The translations under genes were made by a program, and so were the position numbers. Shown piece by piece: positions 48,197 through 57,126 of a stretch of DNA of 64,000 nucleotides. This DNA comes from JADKIH01 sp031385005. Its GTDB lineage: Bacteria; Bacteroidota; Bacteroidia; AKYH767-A; 2013-40CM-41-45. The stretch is from the NCBI GenBank assembly GCA_031385005.1, contig JANNBB010000051.1, positions 166,854-230,853 on the forward strand, written 5' to 3'. The stretch's first letter is position 1, and every line of letters begins with the position of its first letter. Under the pieces are notes generated by a model. The model was not told where the DNA came from. It searched no databases and saw only the letters and a list, made by a program, of their open reading frames with translations.

Positions 48197-50875
48197 TTAC
48201 AACTTAATCAGTTTCCCGCGTGATACAATGTTATTTTCAGAATGAACAACATAATAATAGATGCCACTATTATATAACTCAAGATTAATTTCAATTTTAG
48301 TATTTTTAGTTACATCCAAACATTTTACAATTGCTCCTAAAGAATTGTAAATACATATTGCATCGCATTGTTTGTCTGGAATTAAGAGTTCGAATTTTCC
48401 TTTTGATGGATTTGGAAATATTTTAGAGTCAGAATGTAAATTTTCAAATGCTGATAAATTAATCAGCTGATATTTATTCAGAACAATATCATAGCCGCTA
48501 GTGTCAAAATGCGCCGTTCCTAATAGATAAAGCGCATTGCTGTCTGCAAGTATATCGTAGGTATAAGAAAGAGACGATGGAATATATTCGTCAAATAGTA
48601 GTGTTCCTAAAGAGTCATAGCCGATAAAATACGAGGTATCTCCTGGCATTCCCCTTGTAGTAACGTAAACATTACCATTTGCGTAATCGATTTGATCGCC
48701 GTACTCTCCGCTTCCGATTTTAGACCATAATAAATTGCAGGTGGAATCAAAGGCCGCGGTCAGTGTGTTAGGTACCTGAGTAAAACTGGAAATATAAATT
48801 ATTCCATTTTCACTTACGACTGCATCGATTATTGCAGGGGTTATTGTCGAGTCCTGCCATTCGCCAACAATTGTTCCGTTGAAATCGTATTTTACTATAT
48901 AGCCACTATGGCCTGAGTAAGATGAACCGAAGCAATAGAAATTATTGTTTCCGTCAATAATCATTTTATTCGCCCAAACAGACAAGGACGGATTGGAAGA
49001 TATTTGTCTGATTACATTTCCCGAAGTATCAAACTGCATAATCTGAAATTCACTACCTGAACTTTGGTATGTATTCATCAATGCATAAACAATGTTCCTT
49101 TGTCCGATTACAGAAGAAATCGATTTTGATGTTCCTATGTCGGAATAAAACTTTGTCCATAAGGTATCGCCATTCTGATTCAATTTCACTAAGAATGCAC
49201 TTTGAATTAAATTAATAGTATTATTCGCCATGCCTCCAAAATACACATTCAGGCTGCTGTCTGTAGTAATGGTCCAGCCAATATTACTTTGCTGTGGATT
49301 CGGAGGATTGATATCGTATTCCCACAATTGTTGCCCGTATGAATTTAGTTCAATTGCAAAAGCTTTAGCGCCATTAGTGCCTGCAATATTTGCCTGACCG
49401 CATACGTAAATATTGTTTAATCTGTCAACATGCACCTCATAGGCAAATGGTCTATAATTAACATGAACCCTAGTATCCCAAATTAAATTGCCATTAATAT
49501 CGAATTTCAAAATTTCGAGGCAGGTCCCATTGCCAAAAGCATTGGAGTATATAGTATCCGTTTCTATGCAAACGCATATTAAATCTCCATTGTTATCTTT
49601 CTTTAATATTAATCCTTTGTCATCAAAACTTTGAATATTTTTATTAAAAACAGAAAAAGTATCAGTCAAAGTTGTATCAATACCAAAAAGTAAATATCCT
49701 TTATTGTTTGGATCAATATTGTGACAACAAAAAAGGAAGTCCGTTGATAATTTTGAATTTGGTGAAACAATACTGTAGTAAGAATCAAAAGTTTTGCTGA
49801 ACGTCTGCATGCCCGTAGAATCCAAACGCTGCAGAGTTACAGATCTACCATTTAAAGTTATAGAATCAGTTGCAACATATACATTGCCGTATCCATCACA
49901 ATTTACACTGCCATCCACTCCTGAAACATTTAAAGATTGCTGCCATTTAAAATTCCCTGAATAATCCAAGGATATCAATTGTCTGGGATCGGTATCTGTT
50001 AAAACATTAACAAGATTCATCCTTACATCGAGAATAGGCTCAGTGGCATGCAAATAAAACGCCCTACTCCAAAGAAGATTTAAATGGTAATCTAACCGGG
50101 CGACTCGTAGAGAATCGTAAGTCACATCCATCCCAACGACAAATATATTTCCATACTCATCCATCTTAGCTGAAGCTGTATTATATTCGATATTCTGGAC
50201 GTTAAAATTATTAACGAGAATATTTGTTGAATCATAAATTGCAAATTCATTTGGATTCGGGTATGAATACATAATTGCGAGACGGTTGTCAGATTGCAGC
50301 TTAAAGAATAGTATTCGATTAAAACCCGAGATAGAGGTAGAGCGAACAAGCTGACCATTGGAATTAACCTTTCCTTGCCTTAACGCACCGCCGCTCGATA
50401 AATTTGTTGCGAAATATGTATTTCCAATGGAATCACAACTGAGAAATATTTCAATATTTGAGGCATTAGATGCCGAATCAATCATATTCCACTGCAATGT
50501 TCCGGTGCTGTCGAACTTCCATATATTAAAATAGTGATAAGGACCCGACCATGCCCAACCCCCAATATAAATATTGCCTGTTAAATCTGTGGTAACTGCG
50601 TTGCAAATATTATTCTCGATCGGAAAATAGAAAACGTCACTTCCATCGGAATGATTTTTTTTCAAAAATGTTATTGATTTGGCTGCAGAATCTTTCCTGC
50701 CGACAAGAATAAAATCTCCGTTTAGATCGGAGGTCATTCCTAAAACAGAATTTTCTGCAATTAACTTCTGACCATCAATGTTTTTTTGCCAGATAATATT
50801 TGGTTGTTGAGCGAATGAAATTGCGAAGAAATGAGAAAGTAGAACAATAATGAGAAATTGTCTAAAGGCAAACAT
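48197..50875 (-). CDS. Large T9SS type A secreted beta-propeller protein
   Basis: 892 residues with a signal peptide (about 1-22, SFAQ). The body has many units such as FNIWKFDSTGTLQWNMIDS, YGNVYVATDSI, LEILKFDINGNLIWDTRV, AFLVKLNQNGDTLWTKFYS and GYIVKYDFNGTIVGEW, with NNIYVCG-type strands between: an SBBP-like propeller, perhaps two in tandem given the length. The C-terminal ~75 residues (IFPNPSKGKFELLI ... GIYYYVV ... GKLIKL) are the sorting domain. No catalytic motif is apparent. Confidence 0.87.
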   Translation of the reverse strand: MFAFRQFLIIVLLSHFFAISFAQQPNIIWQKNIDGQKLIAENSVLGMTSDLNGDFILVGRKDSAAKSITFLKKNHSDGSDVFYFPIENNICNAVTTDLTGNIYIGGWAWSGPYHYFNIWKFDSTGTLQWNMIDSASNASNIEIFLSCDSIGNTYFATNLSSGGALRQGKVNSNGQLVRSTSISGFNRILFFKLQSDNRLAIMYSYPNPNEFAIYDSTNILVNNFNVQNIEYNTASAKMDEYGNIFVVGMDVTYDSLRVARLDYHLNLLWSRAFYLHATEPILDVRMNLVNVLTDTDPRQLISLDYSGNFKWQQSLNVSGVDGSVNCDGYGNVYVATDSITLNGRSVTLQRLDSTGMQTFSKTFDSYYSIVSPNSKLSTDFLFCCHNIDPNNKGYLLFGIDTTLTDTFSVFNKNIQSFDDKGLILKKDNNGDLICVCIETDTIYSNAFGNGTCLEILKFDINGNLIWDTRVHVNYRPFAYEVHVDRLNNIYVCGQANIAGTNGAKAFAIELNSYGQQLWEYDINPPNPQQSNIGWTITTDSSLNVYFGGMANNTINLIQSAFLVKLNQNGDTLWTKFYSDIGTSKSISSVIGQRNIVYALMNTYQSSGSEFQIMQFDTSGNVIRQISSNPSLSVWANKMIIDGNNNFYCFGSSYSGHSGYIVKYDFNGTIVGEWQDSTITPAIIDAVVSENGIIYISSFTQVPNTLTAAFDSTCNLLWSKIGSGEYGDQIDYANGNVYVTTRGMPGDTSYFIGYDSLGTLLFDEYIPSSLSYTYDILADSNALYLLGTAHFDTSGYDIVLNKYQLINLSAFENLHSDSKIFPNPSKGKFELLIPDKQCDAICIYNSLGAIVKCLDVTKNTKIEINLELYNSGIYYYVVHSENNIVSRGKLIKL

Positions 50876-51089
50876 CTGTTATTTTTTACTGATGAAAATT
50901 TATATATAACCTCAAGGAATGAATAAAACCAGAAATTTCCTATTATTATGTTGATCAATGTAGAGCAAAAGGGTGAAGGGCTGAAACAATTCAATAACTG
51001 AAACTTCTCTGAAACATTTCCGAGCGGTAGCGGACGGAACGGAGCGGAACCGACAGAAAAAATTCTCTCAAAGGGGTGTAAAAACGAAA
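50876..51089. other. Intergenic region with GC-rich low-complexity segment
   Basis: The 438-base gap 50876-51313 holds a terminator at 51090-51120, plus GC-rich sequence at about 51010-51050 (GAGCGGTAGCGGACGGAACG) and 51140-51200. Overlapping frames there are short and lack any protein-like signal. No tRNA fold could be drawn. Confidence 0.4.
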
Positions 51090-51120
51090 AAACCGCCATC
51101 CAGGAGCGGAATGGCGGTTT
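51090..51120 (-). terminator. Intrinsic terminator for the three-gene nuclease-like cassette
   Basis: Read on the minus strand, AAACCGCCAT and ATGGCGGTTT form a 10-bp stem with an 11-base loop, followed by TTTTCGTTTTT. It is about 190 bases downstream of the last cassette gene (stop at 51314) in the same orientation, with no gene between. Confidence 0.8.
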
Positions 51121-51313
51121 GAGTTTACTTTGGTTGAGGTCCCGAGCGGAAACGAGCATAAAACACATGCTCTTGGTTTGCATCCCGCTGTGGGAGCTGG
51201 TTTCAGAGCAGCGACGCGTGGGCTGAGCGAATAAAAATTAGCTAACAGTATCAAAAGATAACGTGGAGGACAGTTCACGATAAGCATTAATTACACCCTA
51301 TTTAAATCCTTTA

Positions 51314-52123
51314 TCATTTTATATCAAATGATTTCAAAAGTCTTTGGTAAATTCCAATGCAATCCTGAATATCCGATTTTAATAAACTTAAAGGATCGAA
51401 ATATTCTGTATGTACCAAACGGCTACCTTTTTTATCATATATCCTATATCTTATTCTTAGAGCTAAAGATGTATTTGCATAAGTTGTAGCAGTTACTTCC
51501 AATCCTAAAAGTCTTTTATAATTGTAAATAAACTCTTTTACTGCTGCCTCAATATTTGTCATGTGTCCATTGCATGCTGCAGTTCCACAAACAAGATTAT
51601 TCTTTCTTTGAGCTTTTTCTTCATGTAACATCGAAAAGGCTACAAGGTGACACCAATGCCAATTCATTTGTGAATTATTTCCAGGTTTTAAAATTCCTTG
51701 ATCAATAAGTTTTTGTGCATGCACATTAGCACTTTCGCCCATTACTTTATTTTGAAAAATACTTCTTTTGCGACCGCTAATATTGTATAATATAAGATCA
51801 TTTATGCCAATTGTATTTTGTTTTCTCTTTACACCTTCATTAAATAAATTACTATCAATCAATTCAAAATCATTAATTGGAGGAAGAGGAGAAGAATAAA
51901 CTAATGAGCCCGAATTAATTATTTCATATTTTGAAGGAAACAATGGTATTCCATTTACAGCAATAAACAATGGTTGTGAAAATGCTAAATCATCGGAAAT
52001 CGTGATTGGAAATTGATGTTGATCATTACCCTTTACATTTACTATCTTCTTTTTTTCTATATCATATTCGATTGAAAATTTTGAAGATCGCTTTAAACCA
52101 TATAAAGTTGGATTTTTTCCCAT
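51314..52123 (-). CDS. Candidate His-Me-finger (HNH-type) nuclease, third gene of cassette
   Basis: 269 residues, no signal peptide. Residues ~153-195 carry NWHWCHLVAFSML, then NNLVCGT, CNGHM and IE. H159, N185 and E192 have the order and spacing of the H...N...E catalytic and metal ligands of DNA/RNA non-specific endonucleases. Cysteines C158, C179 and C184 could bind zinc. The N-terminal half is mixed beta and unrecognised. It lies 49 bases after the PD-(D/E)XK-like gene on the same strand, so all three cassette genes are probably co-transcribed. The family call is from pattern only. It could also be a structural relative without activity. Confidence 0.6.
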   Translation of the reverse strand: MGKNPTLYGLKRSSKFSIEYDIEKKKIVNVKGNDQHQFPITISDDLAFSQPLFIAVNGIPLFPSKYEIINSGSLVYSSPLPPINDFELIDSNLFNEGVKRKQNTIGINDLILYNISGRKRSIFQNKVMGESANVHAQKLIDQGILKPGNNSQMNWHWCHLVAFSMLHEEKAQRKNNLVCGTAACNGHMTNIEAAVKEFIYNYKRLLGLEVTATTYANTSLALRIRYRIYDKKGSRLVHTEYFDPLSLLKSDIQDCIGIYQRLLKSFDIK

Positions 52124-52172
52124 TCTAATTTAGTAATATTATGAACTTACTTTGCGAATTTCTTCTTCCGAA

Positions 52173-53126
52173 TTAGCGATTATTATACTTTTCAAGCTCA
52201 ATCAGATATTCTGTTTTAGTTAGTAAAAGAAGTTGTCGTATTTCATGTCTATTATACAGTTCACGCCCAAAATCAACCAACTGTTCGATTCCATAATTGT
52301 CATTGTTATTTTCATTTAAAGGTTTAATAAAATCAAACTCTTTAAAGTCCGAAATAAACGAGATAAACTCCCTTGGAGATGTCCAGCTTTTTCTATTTGC
52401 AAAGGCAGAAGCAAATATACGTTTTAGCATATCACTTAACCGGCTTGCAGAATTACTCAATTGTTTTGGTGAATGCCAAGCTATATCAGTTCCATTCGGT
52501 GAAAAAGAATAATAATGATTGTCTGTTGCAACTCTTTCGTGCGGCACAATAGAAATATGTGCTCTCAAAAATGGAACAAATCCAAAATGAGATGACCAAC
52601 GCTCCTGATGAATTTCCATATTATCCCTGACGTAAAACGGATAATCCAGGAATCTATCCGTTGATGAAAAAAGGTTTTGCTTGTAATCATCTCTTGAAAG
52701 TGTCAAGGGAGCCACATAAAAGGAATGAGATATTCCTGTGTTTGCAAGTTTCAATAAAATATTATGCTGAAAGTCTGTAGCGGTTTTTGCCATTGCTCTC
52801 AACTTGAAATAAAGTGTTGGGTTATCATAAAGACTAACTCTTTTTCTAAATACACTGATTCTTTTCAAGGGTGTTAAATGAAATGGAAAAGTAAATGGAG
52901 TTGAAAATATATTGTTTGTTAATTTTGTCAACCCTTCAGATACCTTAAATTGCATGTAGATAGGTATGACTTGATCAAACATTTTATCTGCACCAGTTAC
53001 TTGCTCATCAACGTCAAGCAACCGGAAAGGAGCATTTTTTCCTACTGGAGTTACCCATCCGAAATAAGTCGCAACGTCGGCTTCAATTTGTTTTTCTGAA
53101 AGTTCGCTATCAAGTTTAAAAGCCAT
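52173..53126 (-). CDS. Candidate PD-(D/E)XK-like nuclease, second gene of cassette
   Basis: 317 residues, soluble. The N-terminus has a helix with E15 (SEKQIEADVATYFGW), then D47 (TGADKMFD) and Q59-F60-K61 (IPIYMQFKVSE). The order E ... D-x11-QxK fits a PD-(D/E)XK fold in which Gln replaces the usual Glu/Asp, as seen in some restriction-type enzymes. The rest (~80-317) is helical and aromatic, with no domain I recognise; it may bind the target or a partner. It is separated from its neighbours by 43 and 49 bases. Nuclease function is inference. Confidence 0.55.
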   Translation of the reverse strand: MAFKLDSELSEKQIEADVATYFGWVTPVGKNAPFRLLDVDEQVTGADKMFDQVIPIYMQFKVSEGLTKLTNNIFSTPFTFPFHLTPLKRISVFRKRVSLYDNPTLYFKLRAMAKTATDFQHNILLKLANTGISHSFYVAPLTLSRDDYKQNLFSSTDRFLDYPFYVRDNMEIHQERWSSHFGFVPFLRAHISIVPHERVATDNHYYSFSPNGTDIAWHSPKQLSNSASRLSDMLKRIFASAFANRKSWTSPREFISFISDFKEFDFIKPLNENNNDNYGIEQLVDFGRELYNRHEIRQLLLLTKTEYLIELEKYNNR

Positions 53127-53169
53127 ATTTAAGTTAATTTGTGTTTCAATCCTATGGATCTAAGGTGTA

Positions 53170-54753
53170 TCAATATTTTTCAGGATCATACCCTAATGGA
53201 ATAATAACTTTTTCTTTTAGTAATTTGAAATAATCATGATCCTCTCCAAGTCCAGACATTTTTCTATGTGGGACTTTATCAAACTGATCCCAAGCCATTT
53301 CAAGATATTCATAATAGCGATCATCTGGCTTTGCAAGCATAGATGGTTTAAATAATGTGCTGGCTATGACTTCCCTCATTTTTTTTGATTCTCCGTTTAA
53401 CGTTAAACTACAGTAAGTACTCAGCAATTGTTTAATGTAGCTGACTTTTTTACTTGTGCTACAATAAGAAGAATTGCAAACGGCAAGTAAAACATCGCCT
53501 AAACAACTCAGAATATTATTAAAGAATCCTACATCAGCTTTATCATTGGAAATGTGCAGCCATAAAAAAAGATTGTCAAACATTATATCTATGAATCCAT
53601 GATAAACGGTTTGTATTTCTTCAAAATCTTTTGGTGGATATTTTTCAAAAGTTGTTAATATGGTATCCGTGATGCTTCGATAATAGTATAACCAAAAATG
53701 ACTATTTAGATACTTTTTTACCAACGCCTCAACAACTAATATTTTTAATAATTGGATTGCCAAATATGTTTTGTATTCCCACAGAAACTGCTCTTCTCTA
53801 AACTCGTTGAACATTTTACTCTCATAACCTTTTGCTCTTTCCTCTTCAATCTCGTCACACGCAGTATTGCCGAACGGCTGCCAGACTTCATTTACATCAG
53901 ACACACTTAAATCTATGAGCAATGCAGCAAGAATTTTATTGTTTTCATAAAACCATTCCGGTTTTTCAAAGTCATTATTTTGACTTTCTTTTAATTCCTT
54001 AATTAACCAAAAGTTTTTGTTTTGCACTAATTCATTCAAGAAGGATTTAAATAAGTCTGCTGGAAAAGCATTACGTTTTTTCTCTTTGAAATGAGAACAG
54101 ATTTCAGCAAATAAATATGGACGTTGGTTTGATGCAAGGATAATAAATGCTGGATCGTTCAGTATACCGTGCAGAACAGCTGAACCATATGCCCTTTTAT
54201 TATACCAAGAAAATGGAAAAAGAAATCTGACTGATTTGATGTACCCTTTAAATACTTTTTCCTTAAAACTTTCTCTTCGAAAACGACGTTTCCACCAATT
54301 CTTTGGATCAGGATTATGATCTTTTGCATTATCAATAAGTTTGATAATATCAAACTTATGGTAACGATCAATTAGTTCAAGTAAGAATGATACCTCATTA
54401 CTTTCAATTAACTCCTGATAAAACTTCAAAACATTTTTTCTCTTAGTATCCGGGTAAAACGAATACAAAATTTTATAGAAGAAGTAAGTTAGGATGATAA
54501 GTGAAATGATATAAGCATAATGCTTTGGATTATTTAAACCGAAATTGGAATAGTAAAATTTAGATATGTAAATTCCCTTATCGTAAAAGTTCTCATAAAA
54601 GACAAAATAATTGATTAAAATAAAAGCAGCGCCAAATAAAGTAAAGTCAACAATATGAAACTTTAGTAATAGATGTTTTCTATTCTTGTCGTTTAAAATT
54701 GCAACTATCGCAATTATTAAACTAACCAGTGTGATAATGTCGCTTACACTCAT
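53170..54753 (-). CDS. Membrane-anchored helical protein, first gene of cassette
   Basis: 527 residues. Three hydrophobic segments lie at about 3-20, 34-54 and 79-99 (IITLVSLIIAIVAIL, FTLFGAAFILINYFVFY, YIISLIILTYFFYKIL). They are followed by ~420 residues of charged, helix-rich, probably cytoplasmic sequence. No enzymatic motif, TPR consensus or known sensor domain is visible. It is the upstream gene of a three-gene unit, only 28 bases after the HipA-like fragment. Its transcript must start within or before that fragment. A role as membrane anchor or sensor for the two nuclease-like proteins is inference. Confidence 0.65.
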   Translation of the reverse strand: MSVSDIITLVSLIIAIVAILNDKNRKHLLLKFHIVDFTLFGAAFILINYFVFYENFYDKGIYISKFYYSNFGLNNPKHYAYIISLIILTYFFYKILYSFYPDTKRKNVLKFYQELIESNEVSFLLELIDRYHKFDIIKLIDNAKDHNPDPKNWWKRRFRRESFKEKVFKGYIKSVRFLFPFSWYNKRAYGSAVLHGILNDPAFIILASNQRPYLFAEICSHFKEKKRNAFPADLFKSFLNELVQNKNFWLIKELKESQNNDFEKPEWFYENNKILAALLIDLSVSDVNEVWQPFGNTACDEIEEERAKGYESKMFNEFREEQFLWEYKTYLAIQLLKILVVEALVKKYLNSHFWLYYYRSITDTILTTFEKYPPKDFEEIQTVYHGFIDIMFDNLFLWLHISNDKADVGFFNNILSCLGDVLLAVCNSSYCSTSKKVSYIKQLLSTYCSLTLNGESKKMREVIASTLFKPSMLAKPDDRYYEYLEMAWDQFDKVPHRKMSGLGEDHDYFKLLKEKVIIPLGYDPEKY

Positions 54754-54781
54754 AAAGTCACTTTGAATTATGTTTTCAGTT

Positions 54782-55015
54782 TTAATCTATCTGATTAATC
54801 CTATGATCGACAATTTGCTTATACTTCTTTTTAAATTCCTCTGTCAAAAAACTTATTTCAATAAATTTCATCCATTCCGGAATTACTTTCTCAAATTTCT
54901 TAATGATATTCTCTTGCGCTTTCGAATCAATCTTTGCGGCGGTAAATGCAGTTGCGAAATCATTTCTTGCAATTTTATTCTTACGTGCATTCAATGTCAA
55001 AGCAAGTTCTTCCCA
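54782..55015 (-). pseudogene. HipA-like kinase C-terminal fragment, truncated at repeat boundary
   Basis: The minus-strand frame reads WEELALTLNARKNKIARNDF and continues to a stop at 54782, with ISFLTEEFKKKYKQIVDHR near the end. This matches the C-terminal helices of HipA-family toxin kinases (LxLNGKxxxIxRxDF, then SFLxxxxKxxYxxLI). The frame breaks off exactly where a copy of the dispersed repeat begins (GCTGCGACGGACTT at 55016). No HipA sequence resumes beyond it and no HipB antitoxin is seen. Only about 78 of the usual ~300-440 residues remain. Confidence 0.6.
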
Positions 55016-55172
55016 GCTGCGACGGACTTGTCAACCATTTGTCGTTAATTTTCATATCTCAAAGCTAATAAATTTTGCGATGCTTCGATGGACATTCGTC
55101 CGCTGTTTTGTACTTCGACTGCGCTCAGCAACTAAGTTGTGTGATACTTATCCAATTTTCAAGGCTCATAGT
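55016..55172 (+). repeat. Half-copy of the RAYT/REP-like repeat
   Basis: It starts GCTGCGACGGACTT and follows the left arm of the 35346 element: TTGTCAACCATTTGTCGTTA, then CTTCGATGGACATTCGTCC with an intact GGAC-ATTC-GTCC core, then TACTTCGACTGCGCTCAGCA and CAAGGCTCAT. The second hairpin is decayed and no right end is present. Its left edge cuts the HipA-like fragment. Confidence 0.75.
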
Positions 55173-55277
55173 ATATGAATAATTCGAAAATCTAATTCGG
55201 AGAATAAATAAACATCCAACAGAGATGGATCAAATTTGAAAAATTAATGTGTCTTTTTTGTTAAATACCTTTCATTC

Positions 55278-56849
55278 TCACTCCGCCTTCACCAGTCGTT
55301 TGACCTGATTGCCTACTCGTAAAAAATAAATCCCCTTCGCCAGGGATGGCAATTTGATTTCGCCATTCGCCGTGTATTGTTCACTCACTATGTATCCAAG
55401 TACATTTAGTAATTCTACTTTTACCTTTACATCGATGCCTTGCAATATCAATCGATCTATAAATGGATTGGGATAGACTGATAATTCTTTTCCATTAATA
55501 AGATTTATTCCTGTTGTTCCACTGCCATCATCAAAACGAATGACCAAAGCAGATAGTAAGCCGGCTACACCGGTTGTTAATGAATCATAAATGGCTTCGC
55601 CTGATATTGTTGCTACCACATATCCCTTGTCAATTCCACTCATCCAAATATCTTTAGGATAATTCGAATTCATTCCACCCCCCAATTTCAAAGACAATAC
55701 TTGTCCATTGCCATCGAATTTTAAAATCCCTAAATTATACGTCGCCGGCAAACCACTGTTCACTACAAACGTTGGTGTAAAATGAATCGTGCCTTGCATG
55801 GTACCGGTTACATAAATATTTTCATCGGCATCAACATCAAAAAAACGTTCTTCTCCTACATCAAAGTAGCCGGTGTCGTTCAATGGTAAACCATACCCCC
55901 ATAAGAAATTGGCACTGCTATCTACTCTTGTCAGGAAAAAACTGGTTCCGAAAAAATTATTGGGAAAATTAATTGAGCCCCAGGTGGTCGAATCATAATT
56001 ATTGCACCCGAGAATGGCCTCTCCATTTGGCAGTGCAACTACCTGAGGTGTTTGAAAGGTGATGTCTATGGCCAATCTTATCCATGATGTTTGTCCGGCA
56101 TTGTTGATGCGCGACACAAACATCATATATGATTCCGGAACTGTTTCTGTCAGGCCATTTATAGTGATGGTTCCACTCTCTGTCGCTCCGGCCAGGAATA
56201 AATTGTTATTTGCATCAAAACTGATGCTACTGCATAAGCGAGTGTCTGATGTTGTATACATTATCAGCTCATTGCCATTGCTATCCAGTTGTGTAATTTG
56301 ATGATCAAATGAATTCAACCGTTGCATAACATACCACACCATTCCATTCGCATCTTTTGTCATGGTTGTGATATTATAAATGTTATTGTTGGTAAGCGAC
56401 AAATTTTTCTTCCATCGTAATTGCCCTTGCGGAGAAAAGCTCATCAGAAAATAATTTTTATCAAAACCGGTGCCTGTATTTAGCATCGAATCAGAACCAT
56501 TGATATGCAAAGTTTCCATATAGTCCCCGCCCAAATAAATATTTTCTGAACCATCGAGGGCCAATGCATTTACTCTCACTTTGCCATTTAACATCACTCG
56601 CCACAATAACAAGCCGGTACTGTCTAAATTATCCAGGGCATAATCGCCTAATATTTCATTTCCATACAACTGATGAGCTGTATTGAATTTAGTCACGACC
56701 GCTCCCCCGCTCGTGATGGCCAACTTGTGCAAGGGGTATTGCGGATTGGAATTGTAGCTTATCGTGTCGCTTTGTATCCAGGCGATGTGCTGAGCGAAGG
56801 AAACATGACTGCATGTAAATAAAAGTAGGAGTTGTAATATTCTTGTCAT
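55278..56849 (-). CDS. T9SS type A secreted SBBP-like propeller protein
   Basis: 523 residues with a signal peptide (about 1-19, VSFAQ). Units such as YFLMSFSPQGQLRWKKNL, FLTRVDSSANFLWGYGL and LGILKFDGNGQVLSLKLGGG alternate with NIYLGGDY or NIYVTGTM strands, giving a beta-propeller. The C-terminal ~75 residues (VYPNPFIDRLIL ... GIYFLRV ... KRLVKAE) form the sorting domain. It is the last T9SS cargo gene in the window and uses somewhat different codons near its end (GC-richer), which may be noise. Confidence 0.87.
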   Translation of the reverse strand: MTRILQLLLLFTCSHVSFAQHIAWIQSDTISYNSNPQYPLHKLAITSGGAVVTKFNTAHQLYGNEILGDYALDNLDSTGLLLWRVMLNGKVRVNALALDGSENIYLGGDYMETLHINGSDSMLNTGTGFDKNYFLMSFSPQGQLRWKKNLSLTNNNIYNITTMTKDANGMVWYVMQRLNSFDHQITQLDSNGNELIMYTTSDTRLCSSISFDANNNLFLAGATESGTITINGLTETVPESYMMFVSRINNAGQTSWIRLAIDITFQTPQVVALPNGEAILGCNNYDSTTWGSINFPNNFFGTSFFLTRVDSSANFLWGYGLPLNDTGYFDVGEERFFDVDADENIYVTGTMQGTIHFTPTFVVNSGLPATYNLGILKFDGNGQVLSLKLGGGMNSNYPKDIWMSGIDKGYVVATISGEAIYDSLTTGVAGLLSALVIRFDDGSGTTGINLINGKELSVYPNPFIDRLILQGIDVKVKVELLNVLGYIVSEQYTANGEIKLPSLAKGIYFLRVGNQVKRLVKAE

Positions 56850-57126
56850 CGGTATCTAAATTAGAAATTATATAGTGAATAAAGTGAATTCCTTTGAAAA
56901 AACCAAGCAAAACCAATTTTGTGTGTAAAAATTTATTAGAAATAAGTCCTTGCAGCAAATTCAAGCTGATTTATAAAAATCTATTAAACCACATTAATAA
57001 CATTTGTAGCTCCCAAAAACATAAAATTGTGGCTCAAATATCACATAAAATGAGCCAAAAATAAATTTTTATCAGGTCTAAGGTTTTCTATAGAAGTACA
57101 AAACCATTTAACAAAAAGTGAATTCA

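Noticed and set aside
47897..48223. 108-residue plus-strand ORF
   Set aside because: It reads through the 138-bp repeat element; the same peptide stretches appear in other repeat copies, so it is not a gene.
51130..51200. tRNA gene or attachment site next to the cassette
   Set aside because: The sequence looked partly tRNA-like (GGTCCCGAGCGG), but no cloverleaf with acceptor stem and T-loop could be formed on either strand.
50761..51287. Two overlapping minus-strand ORFs of 140 and 98 residues
   Set aside because: They run through the terminator hairpin and the GC-rich intergenic segment and overlap the signal peptide region of the T9SS gene; no protein-like features.
54903..55178. 91-residue plus-strand ORF (and an overlapping 92-residue one)
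   Set aside because: It covers the HipA-like fragment antisense and then the repeat; its second half is repeat-derived peptide.
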